54,548 nucleotides of DNA, taken from the NCBI GenBank assembly GCA_009663185.1, contig VJZX01000018.1:6857-61404 (forward strand), read 5' to 3'. The DNA is from Isoptericola halalbus. GTDB lineage: Bacteria > Actinomycetota > Actinomycetes > Actinomycetales > Cellulomonadaceae. The position numbers were made by a program, and so were the translations under genes. The notes under the pieces were generated by a model, which was not told where the DNA came from, made no database searches, and saw only the letters and a list, made by a program, of their open reading frames with translations. This document shows positions 1 to 8,299 of this stretch, piece after piece. Positions within the stretch are counted from its first letter, which is position 1; the number at the start of each line of letters is the position of its first letter.

Positions 1-63
1 GGGGCACGAGGCGCAGCTAGCGCGTCGACGTTCGCACTGAGCGTCGCGCGGCACGAGCGGTGG

Positions 64-95
64 GCCCGGGCCGGTTCTCACGGACCGGCCCGGGC
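64..95. terminator. GC-rich hairpin, probable terminator of the upstream gene
   Basis: A perfect 12-bp stem (GCCCGGGCCGGT at 64-75, its complement at 84-95) closes an 8-nt loop. It precedes the first complete gene and probably ends a gene lying left of the window. No T-tract follows, as is common for high-GC actinobacterial terminators. The bases before it (1-63) show no gene I can name. Confidence 0.55.
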
Positions 96-151
96 GCTCG
101 TCGTCCGAGAGGGTTCGTGGTGATCCTGACTGACACCGACGGCGCCGGGAA

Positions 152-2347
152 ATGTTGGCCAGGCTGAGCGGCTGGCCTACGCTGTCGCGGATGCTTCGAA
201 GCGAACCCCGGCTCGCGCGCGCTTCGGTGCCCGATGTGACGTCATGGCGCCCGAGCGGCGGGCGTACCGAGTCCCGGACGGACGTCCAGGGCCTGCGCGC
301 GATCGCCGTCGCGGCGGTGGTGGCGTTCCACCTGTGGCCCGACGGACCGACCGGCGGCTACGTGGGCGTGGACGTCTTCTTCGTCATCTCCGGATACCTC
401 ATCACGAGCCACCTGCTGCGTCGGCCCGTGATCAGCGGCAGGGGTCTGCTGGACTTCTGGGCGCGACGGATCCGCCGCCTCATCCCGGCCGCGAGCATCG
501 TGCTGCTGGTGACGCTCGTCGCATCCGTCGTGTGGTTGCCCGTGACCGTCCTGGGCGCGGTGGCGAGCGACGTGCTCGCCGCCGTCCTCTACGTGGAGAA
601 CTGGCAGCTCGCGATCTCGGAGACCGACTACCTCGCCACCGAGCAGCTGCACTCCCCGGTGCAGCACTACTGGTCCCTGTCGATCGAGGAGCAGTTCTAC
701 CTCGTGTGGCCGGTGCTGCTCGGTGCGGCGACGTGGGTCGCGTCGCTGCGGCGGCGCGGCCGGCCCGGTTCCGAGGGCGCGACGGCGTGGGCGGTCGCGA
801 CGGCCGTCGCTGCGGTGTTCGCCGTGTCCCTGGCGTGGTCGGTGTACCGGACGTCGACCGATCCGGCGGCCGCGTACTTCGTCTCGACGACCCGCGTGTG
901 GGAGCTGGCTCTCGGTGGCGTTCTCGCCGCGGTGCTGGCCGTGCGACCCGCCTTGGTCCCCGCGGCCGGCCCGATGTCACCCGCGGCCGGCGGCCTCCGT
1001 GCTGGGCTCGCGTGGGTCGGCCTGGGCCTGATCGGGTGGGCCGTCGTGCGGTTCGACGCCGAGACGGCGTTCCCCGGCGCCGCGGCCCTGATCCCGACGG
1101 CGGGGACGGCCTTGGTGATCGCCGCCGCGGCCGACGGCCTGCGCGGTGGCCCGGGACGGGCGCTCGCCTGGCGGCCCGTGCAGTGGCTCGGGAACACCTC
1201 CTACGCGGTGTACCTGTGGCACTGGCCGCTGATCGTCATCGTCCCGTTCGCCCTCGGGCGGCCGCTCACGGTGCCCGACACCCTGGCGGTGCTCGTCGCG
1301 ATGCTCGTGCTCGCCGCACTGTCGCAGCGCTTCGTCGAGGACCGGTTCCGTTGGCATCCGTCCCTGACCCGGCGCCTGCGCGCGACCTTCGCGATGCTCG
1401 CCGTGTGCGTCGTCGCGGTGGGCGGTACCGCCGCCGGCGTCGCGGCACACGTCGGCGCGGTCGAGCGTGCGGCCGACGCGAGCTTCCGGTCCGCCGTCGC
1501 GCAGGCCGCTCCCTGCGTGGGAGCGGGCGTGGTGCGCGACCCGGCATGCCAGGACCCGGGAATGCTCACGCCTGCGCAGGTCGCGGCCGAGGACAAGCCC
1601 GCGGTGTACGCGGACGGGTGCTGGAACAACACGCCGTTCACGACGCGAACGACGTGCACCTACGGCGGCGAGGCGACCGGCGGCCCGCAGGCACGCATCG
1701 CGCTGGTCGGGAACTCTCACGCCGGACACTGGCTCCCGGCCCTCGAGGACGCATTGCAGACCGAGAGCTGGCAGCTCACCACCTACCTGCAGTCCGTGTG
1801 CTATCCCGTCGACCGGCGGATCGCCCTGGACGGAGCGGGGATCTCCGAGAACTGCCGGGCGACCAACCGCTGGGCCGCCGAGTCGGTCACGGGCGGCGGC
1901 TACGACCTCGTGATCCTGTCCGCCCGCACGCACCAGCCGCTCGCCGACGTCGCGCCGGCGGACCAGGAGGCGGCCGCCGAGTCGGCCTATCGCGAGACGC
2001 TCCGGACCTTCACCGAAGCCGGCATCCCCGTGCTCGTGCTGCGCGACACCCCGGCCATGCCGAGCAACGTCCCGGACTGCATCGCCGAGCACCCGGTCGA
2101 CGTCGATGCCTGCGGCGCGCCACGCGAGGTTGCGCTCGAACCAGATCCCCTGGCCGCGGCAGCCCGCGCCGACACCACCGGGCTCGTCTCCGTGGCGAGC
2201 GTCGAGGACCTGATGTGCGACGCCGAACGGTGCCACCCGGTCGTCGGCGGCCTGATCGCGTACTTCGACCACGGGCACCTGACCGCGACGTTCGCCCGCA
2301 CCCTGGCGCCCGAGGTCACCGACGCGGTGCGCGACTCGCTCCGGTAG
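152..2347 (+). CDS. acyltransferase 3 / SGNH-domain membrane acyltransferase (OafA-like)
   Basis: Likely transfers acetyl or another acyl group onto a cell-surface glycan; acts in the cytoplasmic membrane with an extracytoplasmic SGNH domain. The N-terminal multi-helix acyltransferase-3 domain shows DVQGLRAIAV (about residue 44), VGVDVFFVISGY (about 70), WSLSIEEQFYLVWP (about 173) and YLWHWPL (about 353). The C-terminal domain carries the SGNH serine motif GNSHAGHW (about 520) and a closing DHGHLT (about 706), the usual Asp-x-x-His block. 731 aa is normal for this two-domain class. The start is unsure: ATG 152 lacks a strong ribosome site and a second in-frame ATG lies at 191. The target glycan cannot be read from sequence. 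Confidence 0.88.
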   Translation: MLARLSGWPTLSRMLRSEPRLARASVPDVTSWRPSGGRTESRTDVQGLRAIAVAAVVAFHLWPDGPTGGYVGVDVFFVISGYLITSHLLRRPVISGRGLLDFWARRIRRLIPAASIVLLVTLVASVVWLPVTVLGAVASDVLAAVLYVENWQLAISETDYLATEQLHSPVQHYWSLSIEEQFYLVWPVLLGAATWVASLRRRGRPGSEGATAWAVATAVAAVFAVSLAWSVYRTSTDPAAAYFVSTTRVWELALGGVLAAVLAVRPALVPAAGPMSPAAGGLRAGLAWVGLGLIGWAVVRFDAETAFPGAAALIPTAGTALVIAAAADGLRGGPGRALAWRPVQWLGNTSYAVYLWHWPLIVIVPFALGRPLTVPDTLAVLVAMLVLAALSQRFVEDRFRWHPSLTRRLRATFAMLAVCVVAVGGTAAGVAAHVGAVERAADASFRSAVAQAAPCVGAGVVRDPACQDPGMLTPAQVAAEDKPAVYADGCWNNTPFTTRTTCTYGGEATGGPQARIALVGNSHAGHWLPALEDALQTESWQLTTYLQSVCYPVDRRIALDGAGISENCRATNRWAAESVTGGGYDLVILSARTHQPLADVAPADQEAAAESAYRETLRTFTEAGIPVLVLRDTPAMPSNVPDCIAEHPVDVDACGAPREVALEPDPLAAAARADTTGLVSVASVEDLMCDAERCHPVVGGLIAYFDHGHLTATFARTLAPEVTDAVRDSLR

Positions 2348-2354
2348 CTCCCGG

Positions 2355-2615
2355 TCAGTGCGTGAAGCGCGCGAACGCGCGCGCGGCGCCCCGGCGCGCG
2401 AAGCGGCGGGCGAACACGGCCACGCCTCCGGAGACCGCGGCGAACGTGACCGCCTGGACGACGCCGATCTCCTCGTCGTCGAGGTCGAGCGGCGTGTCCT
2501 TGCCGGTGGTCTTCTTCCAGATCACGCCGACGAGCTTCTGCGCCGTCCAGCCGGCGGCGAGCGTCAGCGCGAGCGTTCCGACCTTCAAGGCGAGCGGCTG
2601 CTCGTTGTTGGCCAC
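2355..2615 (-). CDS. DUF4235-type small membrane protein
   Basis: An 86-aa protein starting at GTG 2615, placed there by an AGGGAGG ribosome site just upstream. It has a hydrophobic stretch (LKVGTLALTLAAGWTAQKLV), a polar middle (KKTTGKDTPLDLDDEE), a second hydrophobic stretch and a basic end (RRFARRGAARAFARF). This matches the two-helix DUF4235 family of actinobacteria, whose role is unknown. It converges on the acyltransferase with only 7 bases between stop codons and is divergent from the thiamine operon. Confidence 0.75.
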   Translation of the reverse strand: MANNEQPLALKVGTLALTLAAGWTAQKLVGVIWKKTTGKDTPLDLDDEEIGVVQAVTFAAVSGGVAVFARRFARRGAARAFARFTH

Positions 2616-2725
2616 GGGACCTCCCTCTCGATGCGGCTGCGCGCCACGGCGCGCGCGGCGTACACGTCCGGGCGTCGGACGACCACCACCGTAACGCCGC
2701 GCGGGTGTGTAGGCTCGGGCTGATA

Positions 2726-2812
2726 CGACAGGGGAGCGCCGCGGGCGCTGAGAGTGCGGGCCACCGCAGACCCTCGAACCTGATCCGGCTAGCACCGGTG
2801 GAGGAAGTCGGG
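2726..2812 (+). promoter_or_regulatory. TPP riboswitch (THI element)
   Basis: The conserved THI-box landmarks appear in order: GGGGAGC (2731-2737), GCTGAGAG (about 2747-2754), a short variable helix, then GAACCTGATCCGGCTAGCA (2776-2794) and ccGGTGGAGGAAGT, the pyrophosphate-sensor side. It lies about 95 bases before the start of the downstream importer, so expression of the three-gene operon should fall when thiamine pyrophosphate is plentiful. This motif is diagnostic and supports thiamine or a thiamine precursor as the substrate. Confidence 0.95.
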
Positions 2813-2906
2813 CTTCTCGATCCCTGCGTGCGCCCGGCCCGGGCGCCGTGACGCCGGGACGGGCGCGCGCAGGGGACCCCTTCTCGAGGAGTTGAGGAGG
2901 ATCCGC

Positions 2907-4022
2907 ATGACCAGGAGCACCAGCCGCCGCCGCGCCGTCGCGACGAGCGCCGCCGTCGGGCTGCTCGCGACCACGCTCGCCACCCTGCTCGCCGCCTGTG
3001 CCGGCGGTGAGGAGGCGGGGGAGACCGGGACGACCGGGTCGCCACAGGCACAGGCGGGCGGCGCCGTCACGCTCGTCACGCACGACTCGTTCGCCGTGTC
3101 CGACGGCGTCCTCGAGGCGTTCGAGGAGGCCAGCGGCTACACCGTCGAGCAGGTAGCGCCCGGCGACGCCGGCACGCTCGTCAACCAGCTCGTACTGACC
3201 AAGGACTCGCCGCTGGGCGACGTGGTCTACGGCGTCGACAACACGTTCGCGTCCCGCGCGATCGAGGCCGGGGTCTTCGAGCCCTACCAGCCGGAGGACC
3301 TCGACCCGTCGGTCGCGCAGTACGCGACGGGGGAGTACGACGTCGACGGCGCGCTCACGCCGATCGACGTCGGCGACGTGTGCATGAACGTCGACACCGG
3401 GTGGTTCGCCGAGTCGGGCGTGCCCGAGCCCACCACGCTCGAGGACCTCACGAAGCCCGAGTACGCGGACCTCACCGTCGTGACCAACCCCGCGACGTCG
3501 TCGCCGGGCCTGGCATTCCTGCTCGCCACGATCGGCGCGTTCGGCGAGGACGGCTGGCAGGCGTACTGGGAGCAGCTGCGCGACAACGGCCTCAAGGTCG
3601 TCGACAGCTGGGAGGACGCGTACTACGTCGACTTCTCCGGTGCGGGCGAGGGCGGCCAGCGGCCGATCGCGCTGTCGTACTCGACGTCGCCGGCGTTCAC
3701 CGTGACCGAGGACGGCTCGGAGTCGACGACGGCCGCGCTGCTCGACACCTGCTTCCGCCAGGTCGAGTACGCGGGCGTCCTGGCCGGCGCCGACAACCCC
3801 GAGGGCGCGAAGGCGCTCGTCGACTTCCTCGCCTCGCCCGAGTTCCAGGGCGACATCCCCGGCCAGATGTACATGTACCCCGCCGACGAGACGGTCGAGA
3901 TCCCGGCCGAGTGGCAGCAGTTCGCCCCGCTCGCGACCGACCCGTTCGAGGTGCCGCCGGCCGACGTCGCCGAGCACCGCGACGAGTGGATCGAGCAGTG
4001 GACGGCGACGGTCATCGGGTGA
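2907..4022 (+). CDS. thiB: thiamine-type ABC transporter substrate-binding lipoprotein
   Basis: Extracytoplasmic solute receptor, 371 aa. The N-terminus has basic residues, a hydrophobic core and a lipobox ending LLAAC (Cys about 31), so it should be lipid-anchored. The body resembles iron/thiamine-type binding proteins (LVTHDSFAVSDGVLEAFEEA near the mature start, GDVVYGVDNTF, and a C-terminal YMYPADETVEIP block). ATG 2907 is chosen because AGGAGG ends 6 bases upstream; an in-frame TTG at 2892 would place that site inside the gene. The upstream TPP riboswitch is the main argument for thiamine. The stop overlaps the next gene's GTG. Confidence 0.87.
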   Translation: MTRSTSRRRAVATSAAVGLLATTLATLLAACAGGEEAGETGTTGSPQAQAGGAVTLVTHDSFAVSDGVLEAFEEASGYTVEQVAPGDAGTLVNQLVLTKDSPLGDVVYGVDNTFASRAIEAGVFEPYQPEDLDPSVAQYATGEYDVDGALTPIDVGDVCMNVDTGWFAESGVPEPTTLEDLTKPEYADLTVVTNPATSSPGLAFLLATIGAFGEDGWQAYWEQLRDNGLKVVDSWEDAYYVDFSGAGEGGQRPIALSYSTSPAFTVTEDGSESTTAALLDTCFRQVEYAGVLAGADNPEGAKALVDFLASPEFQGDIPGQMYMYPADETVEIPAEWQQFAPLATDPFEVPPADVAEHRDEWIEQWTATVIG

Positions 4023-5764
4023 CGTCCCCGCCCGTGGCCGCCAGGTCCTGGCGGGCGCCCGGTGGGGCGTCCGCCGGGTCGCTCGGCCGCGGGCTCGGCT
4101 GGGGCCTGGCCGCCTCGGTCCCGCTCGTCTTCCTCGGCGTCTTCTTCGCCTGGCCCGTGGTCTCCCTGGTGTTCCAGGGGTTCTTCGCCGACGACGGCGC
4201 GGGCGGCCGCGTGCTCGACCTGTCGGGCTTCGCCGAGGTGCTGTCCCAGCAGCGCACCTGGCGCGTGATCGGGCAGACGCTCGCACAGGCGACCGTCGGG
4301 ACGGCGCTCGCGGTGCTGCTCGGGCTGCCCGGCGCGTACGTGCTGTACCGGTGCCGGTTCCCGGGCCGCACGCTGGTGCGCGGGCTCGTGACCGTGCCGT
4401 TCGTGCTGCCGACCGTCGTCGTCGGCGTCGCGTTCCGCGCGCTGTTCGTCCCAGGCGGCCTGCTCGGCTGGGCCGGGCTCGAGGAGACCTTCGTGGCGGT
4501 CGTGCTCGCGCTCGTGTTCTTCAACTACGCCGTGGTGGTGCGTACGGTCGGCGGCCTGTGGGAGCGGCTCGACCCGCGCGCCGAGCAGGCCGCGCGTGCG
4601 CTTGGCGCGACGCCGTGGCGCGCGTTCCGCACCGTCACCCTGCCCGCGCTCGGGCCCGCGATCGCGTCGGCCGCGGCCGTGGTCTTCCTGTTCTGCGCGA
4701 CGGCGTTCGGCGTCGTGCTCGTGCTCGGCGGCCTGCGCTACGGGACGATCGAGACCGAGATCTGGATCCGCACGACGCAGTTCCTCGACCTGCGCGCGGC
4801 CGCGGTGCTCTCGGTGCTGCAGCTCGTCGTCGTCACGGGCGCCCTGCTTGCGAGCGCCCGGGCGCGCACCCGGCGCGAGCGCGCGCTGCACCTGACGAGC
4901 GAGCGGACGTCGGCGCACCCGCTGCGCGTGTCGTTCGCGTCCGACGCCGTGCCGGTGGGCGTGACGCTCGTCGTGGTGCTCGGGCTGCTCGTGCTGCCCG
5001 TGGCAGGGCTCGTTGCGCGCTCGTTCCGCGGGCCCGACGGGGCGTGGTCGCTGCACAACTACGTCGCGCTGGGGACCACGGGCGGGCGCAACGCGCTCTC
5101 GGTCACGGTCTGGGAGGCGACAGCGAACTCGTTGCGCACGGCCGCCGTCGCGACGGTGCTCGCCGTCGTCGTCGGCGGGCTCGTGGCACTGGTCGCGTCG
5201 CGGCGCCCGCGCTCGCCCGGGGCGCGGCGGGGCGTGGGTGTGCTTGACGGGTTGTTCATGCTGCCGCTCGGCGTGTCCGCAGTGACGGTCGGCTTCGGGT
5301 TCCTCATCACGCTCGATCGTCCGCTCGGGCTCGACGTCGACCTGCGCACGTCGGGGCTGCTGGTGCCGATAGCCCAGGCCGTGGTGGCGATCCCGCTCGT
5401 GGTGCGCACGATGCTGCCCGTGCTGCGCGCGATCGACCCGCGGCTGCGCGAGGCCGCCGCGGTGCTCGGGGCTGCGCCCGGTCGCGTGCTGCGCACCGTC
5501 GACGGGCCGATCGGGCTGCGTTCTCTCGGGCTCGCCGTCGGGTTCGCGTTCGCGGTGTCGCTCGGCGAGTTCGGCGCGACGTCGTTCCTCGCCCGGCCCG
5601 ACGCCGCGACGCTGCCCGTGGTCATCTTCCGGCTGATCGGGCGCCCGGGGGCGGAGAACTACGGCATGGCGCTCGCGGCGTCGGTCGTGCTGGCGGCGCT
5701 GACCGCGACCGTCATGATGGTGGCGGAGCGCCTGCGCGGCGACCGGCCGGGAGGGGAGTTCTGA
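4019..5764 (+). CDS. thiP: thiamine-type ABC transporter permease, fused two-domain
   Basis: Membrane channel of the importer, 581 aa. Start GTG 4019 overlaps the stop of the binding-protein gene (GTGA), indicating translational coupling. It is a tandem duplication: each half has about six hydrophobic segments and an EAA-type cytoplasmic loop that docks the ATPase, AARALGATPWRAFRTVTLP near residue 190 and AAAVLGAAPGRVLRTVDGP near 478. A single protein with two permease domains is the ThiP/FbpB architecture. Iron transporters share this layout; the riboswitch favours thiamine. Its stop overlaps the ATPase start. Confidence 0.88.
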   Translation: MTSPPVAARSWRAPGGASAGSLGRGLGWGLAASVPLVFLGVFFAWPVVSLVFQGFFADDGAGGRVLDLSGFAEVLSQQRTWRVIGQTLAQATVGTALAVLLGLPGAYVLYRCRFPGRTLVRGLVTVPFVLPTVVVGVAFRALFVPGGLLGWAGLEETFVAVVLALVFFNYAVVVRTVGGLWERLDPRAEQAARALGATPWRAFRTVTLPALGPAIASAAAVVFLFCATAFGVVLVLGGLRYGTIETEIWIRTTQFLDLRAAAVLSVLQLVVVTGALLASARARTRRERALHLTSERTSAHPLRVSFASDAVPVGVTLVVVLGLLVLPVAGLVARSFRGPDGAWSLHNYVALGTTGGRNALSVTVWEATANSLRTAAVATVLAVVVGGLVALVASRRPRSPGARRGVGVLDGLFMLPLGVSAVTVGFGFLITLDRPLGLDVDLRTSGLLVPIAQAVVAIPLVVRTMLPVLRAIDPRLREAAAVLGAAPGRVLRTVDGPIGLRSLGLAVGFAFAVSLGEFGATSFLARPDAATLPVVIFRLIGRPGAENYGMALAASVVLAALTATVMMVAERLRGDRPGGEF

Positions 5765-6564
5765 TGGGGACGCACGAGCGGGGCCGTGGGCTGGAGGTGC
5801 GCGACGTCGTCGTGCGCTACGGTCCGGCGCGAACCCGTGCGGGCCGGGCGGGGACCGTCGCGGTCGACCATGTGTCGCTCGACGTGGCTTCGGGCGAGGT
5901 CGTCGCGCTGCTCGGCCCCAGCGGGTGCGGCAAGTCGTCGCTGCTGCGCGCCGTCGCCGGGCTCGAGCCGCTCGCGTCAGGGAGCGTCGCGTTCGACGGC
6001 GAGGACCTCGCGGGCGTGCCCGTGCACGGGCGGCGCTTCGGGCTGATGTTCCAGGACGGCCAGCTCTTCCCGCACCGCGACGTCGGGCGCAACGTTGCCT
6101 ACGGGCTCGAGACGCAGCGTGTGCCCCGTGCCGAGCGCGACGCTCGCGTGCGGGAGCTGCTCGACGCCGTCGGGCTCGCCGGGTACGAGCAGCGGTCGGT
6201 CGCGACGCTGTCGGGCGGCGAGCAGCAGCGCGTAGCGCTGGCGCGCTCGCTCGCGCCGCGGCCGCGGCTGCTGCTGCTCGACGAGCCGCTCTCGGCGCTC
6301 GACCGCCGGCTGCGAGAGCGGCTCGCCGTCGACGTGCGCGACGCGCTGCGCTCGACCGGGACCACGTCCGTCTTCGTCACGCACGACCACGACGAGGCAT
6401 TCACCGTCGCCGACCGCGTGGCGGTGATGGACCGTGGCCGCATCCTGCAGGTCGACGCGCCCGATGTGCTGCTGCGTGCGCCTGCGTCCGCGCGGGTCGC
6501 CGAGTTCCTCGGGCTCGCGCCCGACGCCGTGGACGAGCTCATCGACGAGCCCACGGGGCGGTAG
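5764..6564 (+). CDS. thiQ: thiamine-type ABC transporter ATP-binding protein
   Basis: Energises the importer on the cytoplasmic face; 266 aa. All ATPase motifs are present: Walker A GPSGCGKSS, Q-loop FQDGQLFPH, signature LSGGEQQR, Walker B LLLLDEP, and the switch His in VTHDHDEA. ATG 5764 overlaps the permease stop (TGATG). It is the last gene of the riboswitch-controlled operon. Between the first strand and Walker A there is a short Arg/Gly-rich insertion (about residues 20-32). The symbol rests on operon context rather than on sequence alone. Confidence 0.88.
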   Translation: MGTHERGRGLEVRDVVVRYGPARTRAGRAGTVAVDHVSLDVASGEVVALLGPSGCGKSSLLRAVAGLEPLASGSVAFDGEDLAGVPVHGRRFGLMFQDGQLFPHRDVGRNVAYGLETQRVPRAERDARVRELLDAVGLAGYEQRSVATLSGGEQQRVALARSLAPRPRLLLLDEPLSALDRRLRERLAVDVRDALRSTGTTSVFVTHDHDEAFTVADRVAVMDRGRILQVDAPDVLLRAPASARVAEFLGLAPDAVDELIDEPTGR

Positions 6565-6570
6565 GCGGCA

Positions 6571-7038
6571 TCAGTCGTCGAAGGCGTTCCAGCAGATCGC
6601 GCTTCGGCGGCGCTGGTATCGAAGACCAGTTCTCGAACCTCCGCAGGAACTCTCTCTCTCGCTGCCAGTCTCGCTCCCGAACGCGTGCTGACTCTGCCTC
6701 GTCGGCAGAAGCGCAAGCGGCGGCTGCCCTGATCGCGTAGGCCGCAGCTCCCAGGTCGCGTGGGCTGCGACGTGAGCGACCGCCACTGCTTGCCCGGCCG
6801 GAAGAGCGGCCTTGTGCGCATCCCGCATGTGTACCTCGCCGCGCACCCAGGCACGACCGATCTCGATGGCGTCACGCGGGCGGGTGTCGCCCGACTGCTC
6901 CTGCTCGAAGAGGGGCAGGACGTGCTCGGCGCACAGGGCGGCCCACTCCGCGAGCAGCCGGTGGTGCTCGTCTGTCAGGGTTCCGCCGCGGTGCACGGTG
7001 ATCAGTCGGGGGTCACGCTCGGCTGGCAGGATCGGCAT
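6571..7038 (-). pseudogene. immunity-protein-like gene (Imm-5-like), disrupted by three frameshifts
   Basis: Starts at ATG 7038 with MPILPAERDPRLITVHRGG and DIAIEIGRAWVRGEVHM-like text, which resembles a 170-aa putative immunity family of actinobacteria. The family signal then moves between frames: near 6757 into a frame reading LGAAAYAIRAAAA; near 6650-6665, in a (CT)5 tract, into a frame reading RERVPAEVRELVFDT; and near 6600 back to the first frame for the ending ICWNAFDD. Each shift equals one missing base (or two extra). No neighbouring toxin gene is visible. It may be real decay or base-calling loss; the neighbouring methyltransferase is broken in the same sense. Confidence 0.6.
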
Positions 7039-7051
7039 GAGTCCATTCTCG

Positions 7052-7794
7052 TCAGGCTCGACGCGCGAGCAGGCTGAACGCGTTGGGGACGCGTCCGTCC
7101 CAGGCGGCGGCGTTGATGCCTTCCGGGAGCCAGAACGGCTCGGGATGCTCGTCGAGGTGCTCGACCTCGAAGCCCGCACGGCGACAGGTCATGACGATCG
7201 TCGAGAGCGTGTGCTGATGCTCCACGGCGCCGTTCCCGGGGAACGTGTCGTTGACGTGCGAGGTCGCGAAGTAGCCGCGATCGGGGCGCACTCGGATCTC
7301 GTCAGCGTCCCACGTCCACAAGGGGACGAGCGGGTGCGCCTCGTAGACGTAGAACCACCCATCCGGCCGAAGGAGTCGGTGCACCTCCGCGAAGAACGCG
7401 CGCAGGTCGGAGAGCCAGATGAGCCCACCCTTGCCGGTGTAGACAAGATCGGCGCACGCACCCTCCAGCCCGCTCGTGGGCATGACCGCCCGCGTGTACC
7501 GGCAGGGTATCCCCAGCTCGTCGGCTCGGCGCTGCGCGCTCGAGACGGCCGCCTCGCTGTAGTCGAGACCGTGCACGGAACGCGCCCCAGACGCGCCAGC
7601 GCGACGTCGTCCAGACCGTGGCCGCTCATCGGATGCACCACGTCGGCGCCGACGACGAGCTCGCCGAGAGCGTCGACCTCAGCCGGGAAGAGCTCAGCCG
7701 TCCGTGCCAGCGCCAGATGTTCGTCGTACTCGTGCTCGTACTTGCGCGACGCGATCGCCCACACAGCCCGTGTCTCGTCCCCGGTGACGTCCAT
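7052..7794 (-). pseudogene. class I SAM-dependent methyltransferase, single frameshift
   Basis: Two overlapping frames together make one methyltransferase. The N-terminal part (from ATG 7794, MDVTGDETRAVWAIAS) runs to the glycine-rich SAM loop HPMSGHGLDDVALARLG, then the signal continues in another frame as SVHGLDYSEAAVSSAQRRA and on to a full Rossmann C-terminal half (RAFFAEVHRLLRPDGWFYVYE) ending at 7052. The break lies near 7585-7592 in a run of four C on the plus strand (four G in the gene); one more G restores the frame. Total length would be about 248 aa. The substrate is unknown. A sequencing deletion is as likely as true inactivation. Confidence 0.7.
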
Positions 7795-7877
7795 CCCACC
7801 ACCCTGCCATCACCGCCACCCACGCCACAGGCTTTTGGGCGCGAGGGTGTGTCGGCGTCGTGCAGTTCAATGTCCGC

Positions 7878-8270
7878 ATGACGTCGACCGAACACGGGCG
7901 GGACAACGCCGATATCACCGCCTCCGTGGAACTGCACCTGCCGCTGGTCTCGACCGGGGCAGTGGATACGTCGGGGTACCAGTTCCCATGGATCGAGCAG
8001 CTGGTCGAGTGGTTTCACGAGCGCACCGAGGGCGAACACCGGCTCGAGTTCGACGACAGCGAGTCGACCCCGCTTTCGGCGGACATCGAGAACCCTGCCG
8101 AGTGGGAAGAGGTCTACGAGTTGTGGGACGTCACCGACGTGGACGCGGCGGTCGAGCTCGCGCGAGAGGCTGCTCATCTGCCGTGGGTGCCCGACGGCGG
8201 GTACATCACCGTCCGGGAGGGCCCCCAGGCTGATCTCGGCAGCGGTCGGCGGGTGGAGATCGATGACTGA
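7878..8270 (+). CDS. hypothetical protein
   Basis: A 130-aa acidic protein (MTSTEHGRDNAD...) that I do not recognise. It contains no membrane segment, signal peptide or known motif; the middle is rich in Trp, Glu and Asp (PAEWEEVYELWDVTDVDAA). The start is uncertain: ATG 7878 is preferred, with GTG 7860 also in frame, and neither has a clear ribosome site. Base composition fits its neighbours. It converges with the PrsW-like gene. Confidence 0.6.
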   Translation: MTSTEHGRDNADITASVELHLPLVSTGAVDTSGYQFPWIEQLVEWFHERTEGEHRLEFDDSESTPLSADIENPAEWEEVYELWDVTDVDAAVELAREAAHLPWVPDGGYITVREGPQADLGSGRRVEIDD

Positions 8271-8299
8271 TCCCTCCGCCGGTCAGCGGCCGTAGACAC

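Noticed and set aside
2-40. Possible C-terminal end of an upstream plus-strand gene (frame ending TGA at 38-40, ...AQLARRRSH)
   Set aside because: Only 12 codons are visible and nothing identifies a family; the hairpin at 64-95 hints at an upstream gene but cannot fix its frame.
6571-7038. Toxin-immunity pair
   Set aside because: Only the immunity-like relic is present; no polymorphic toxin or secretion-tagged gene is adjacent.
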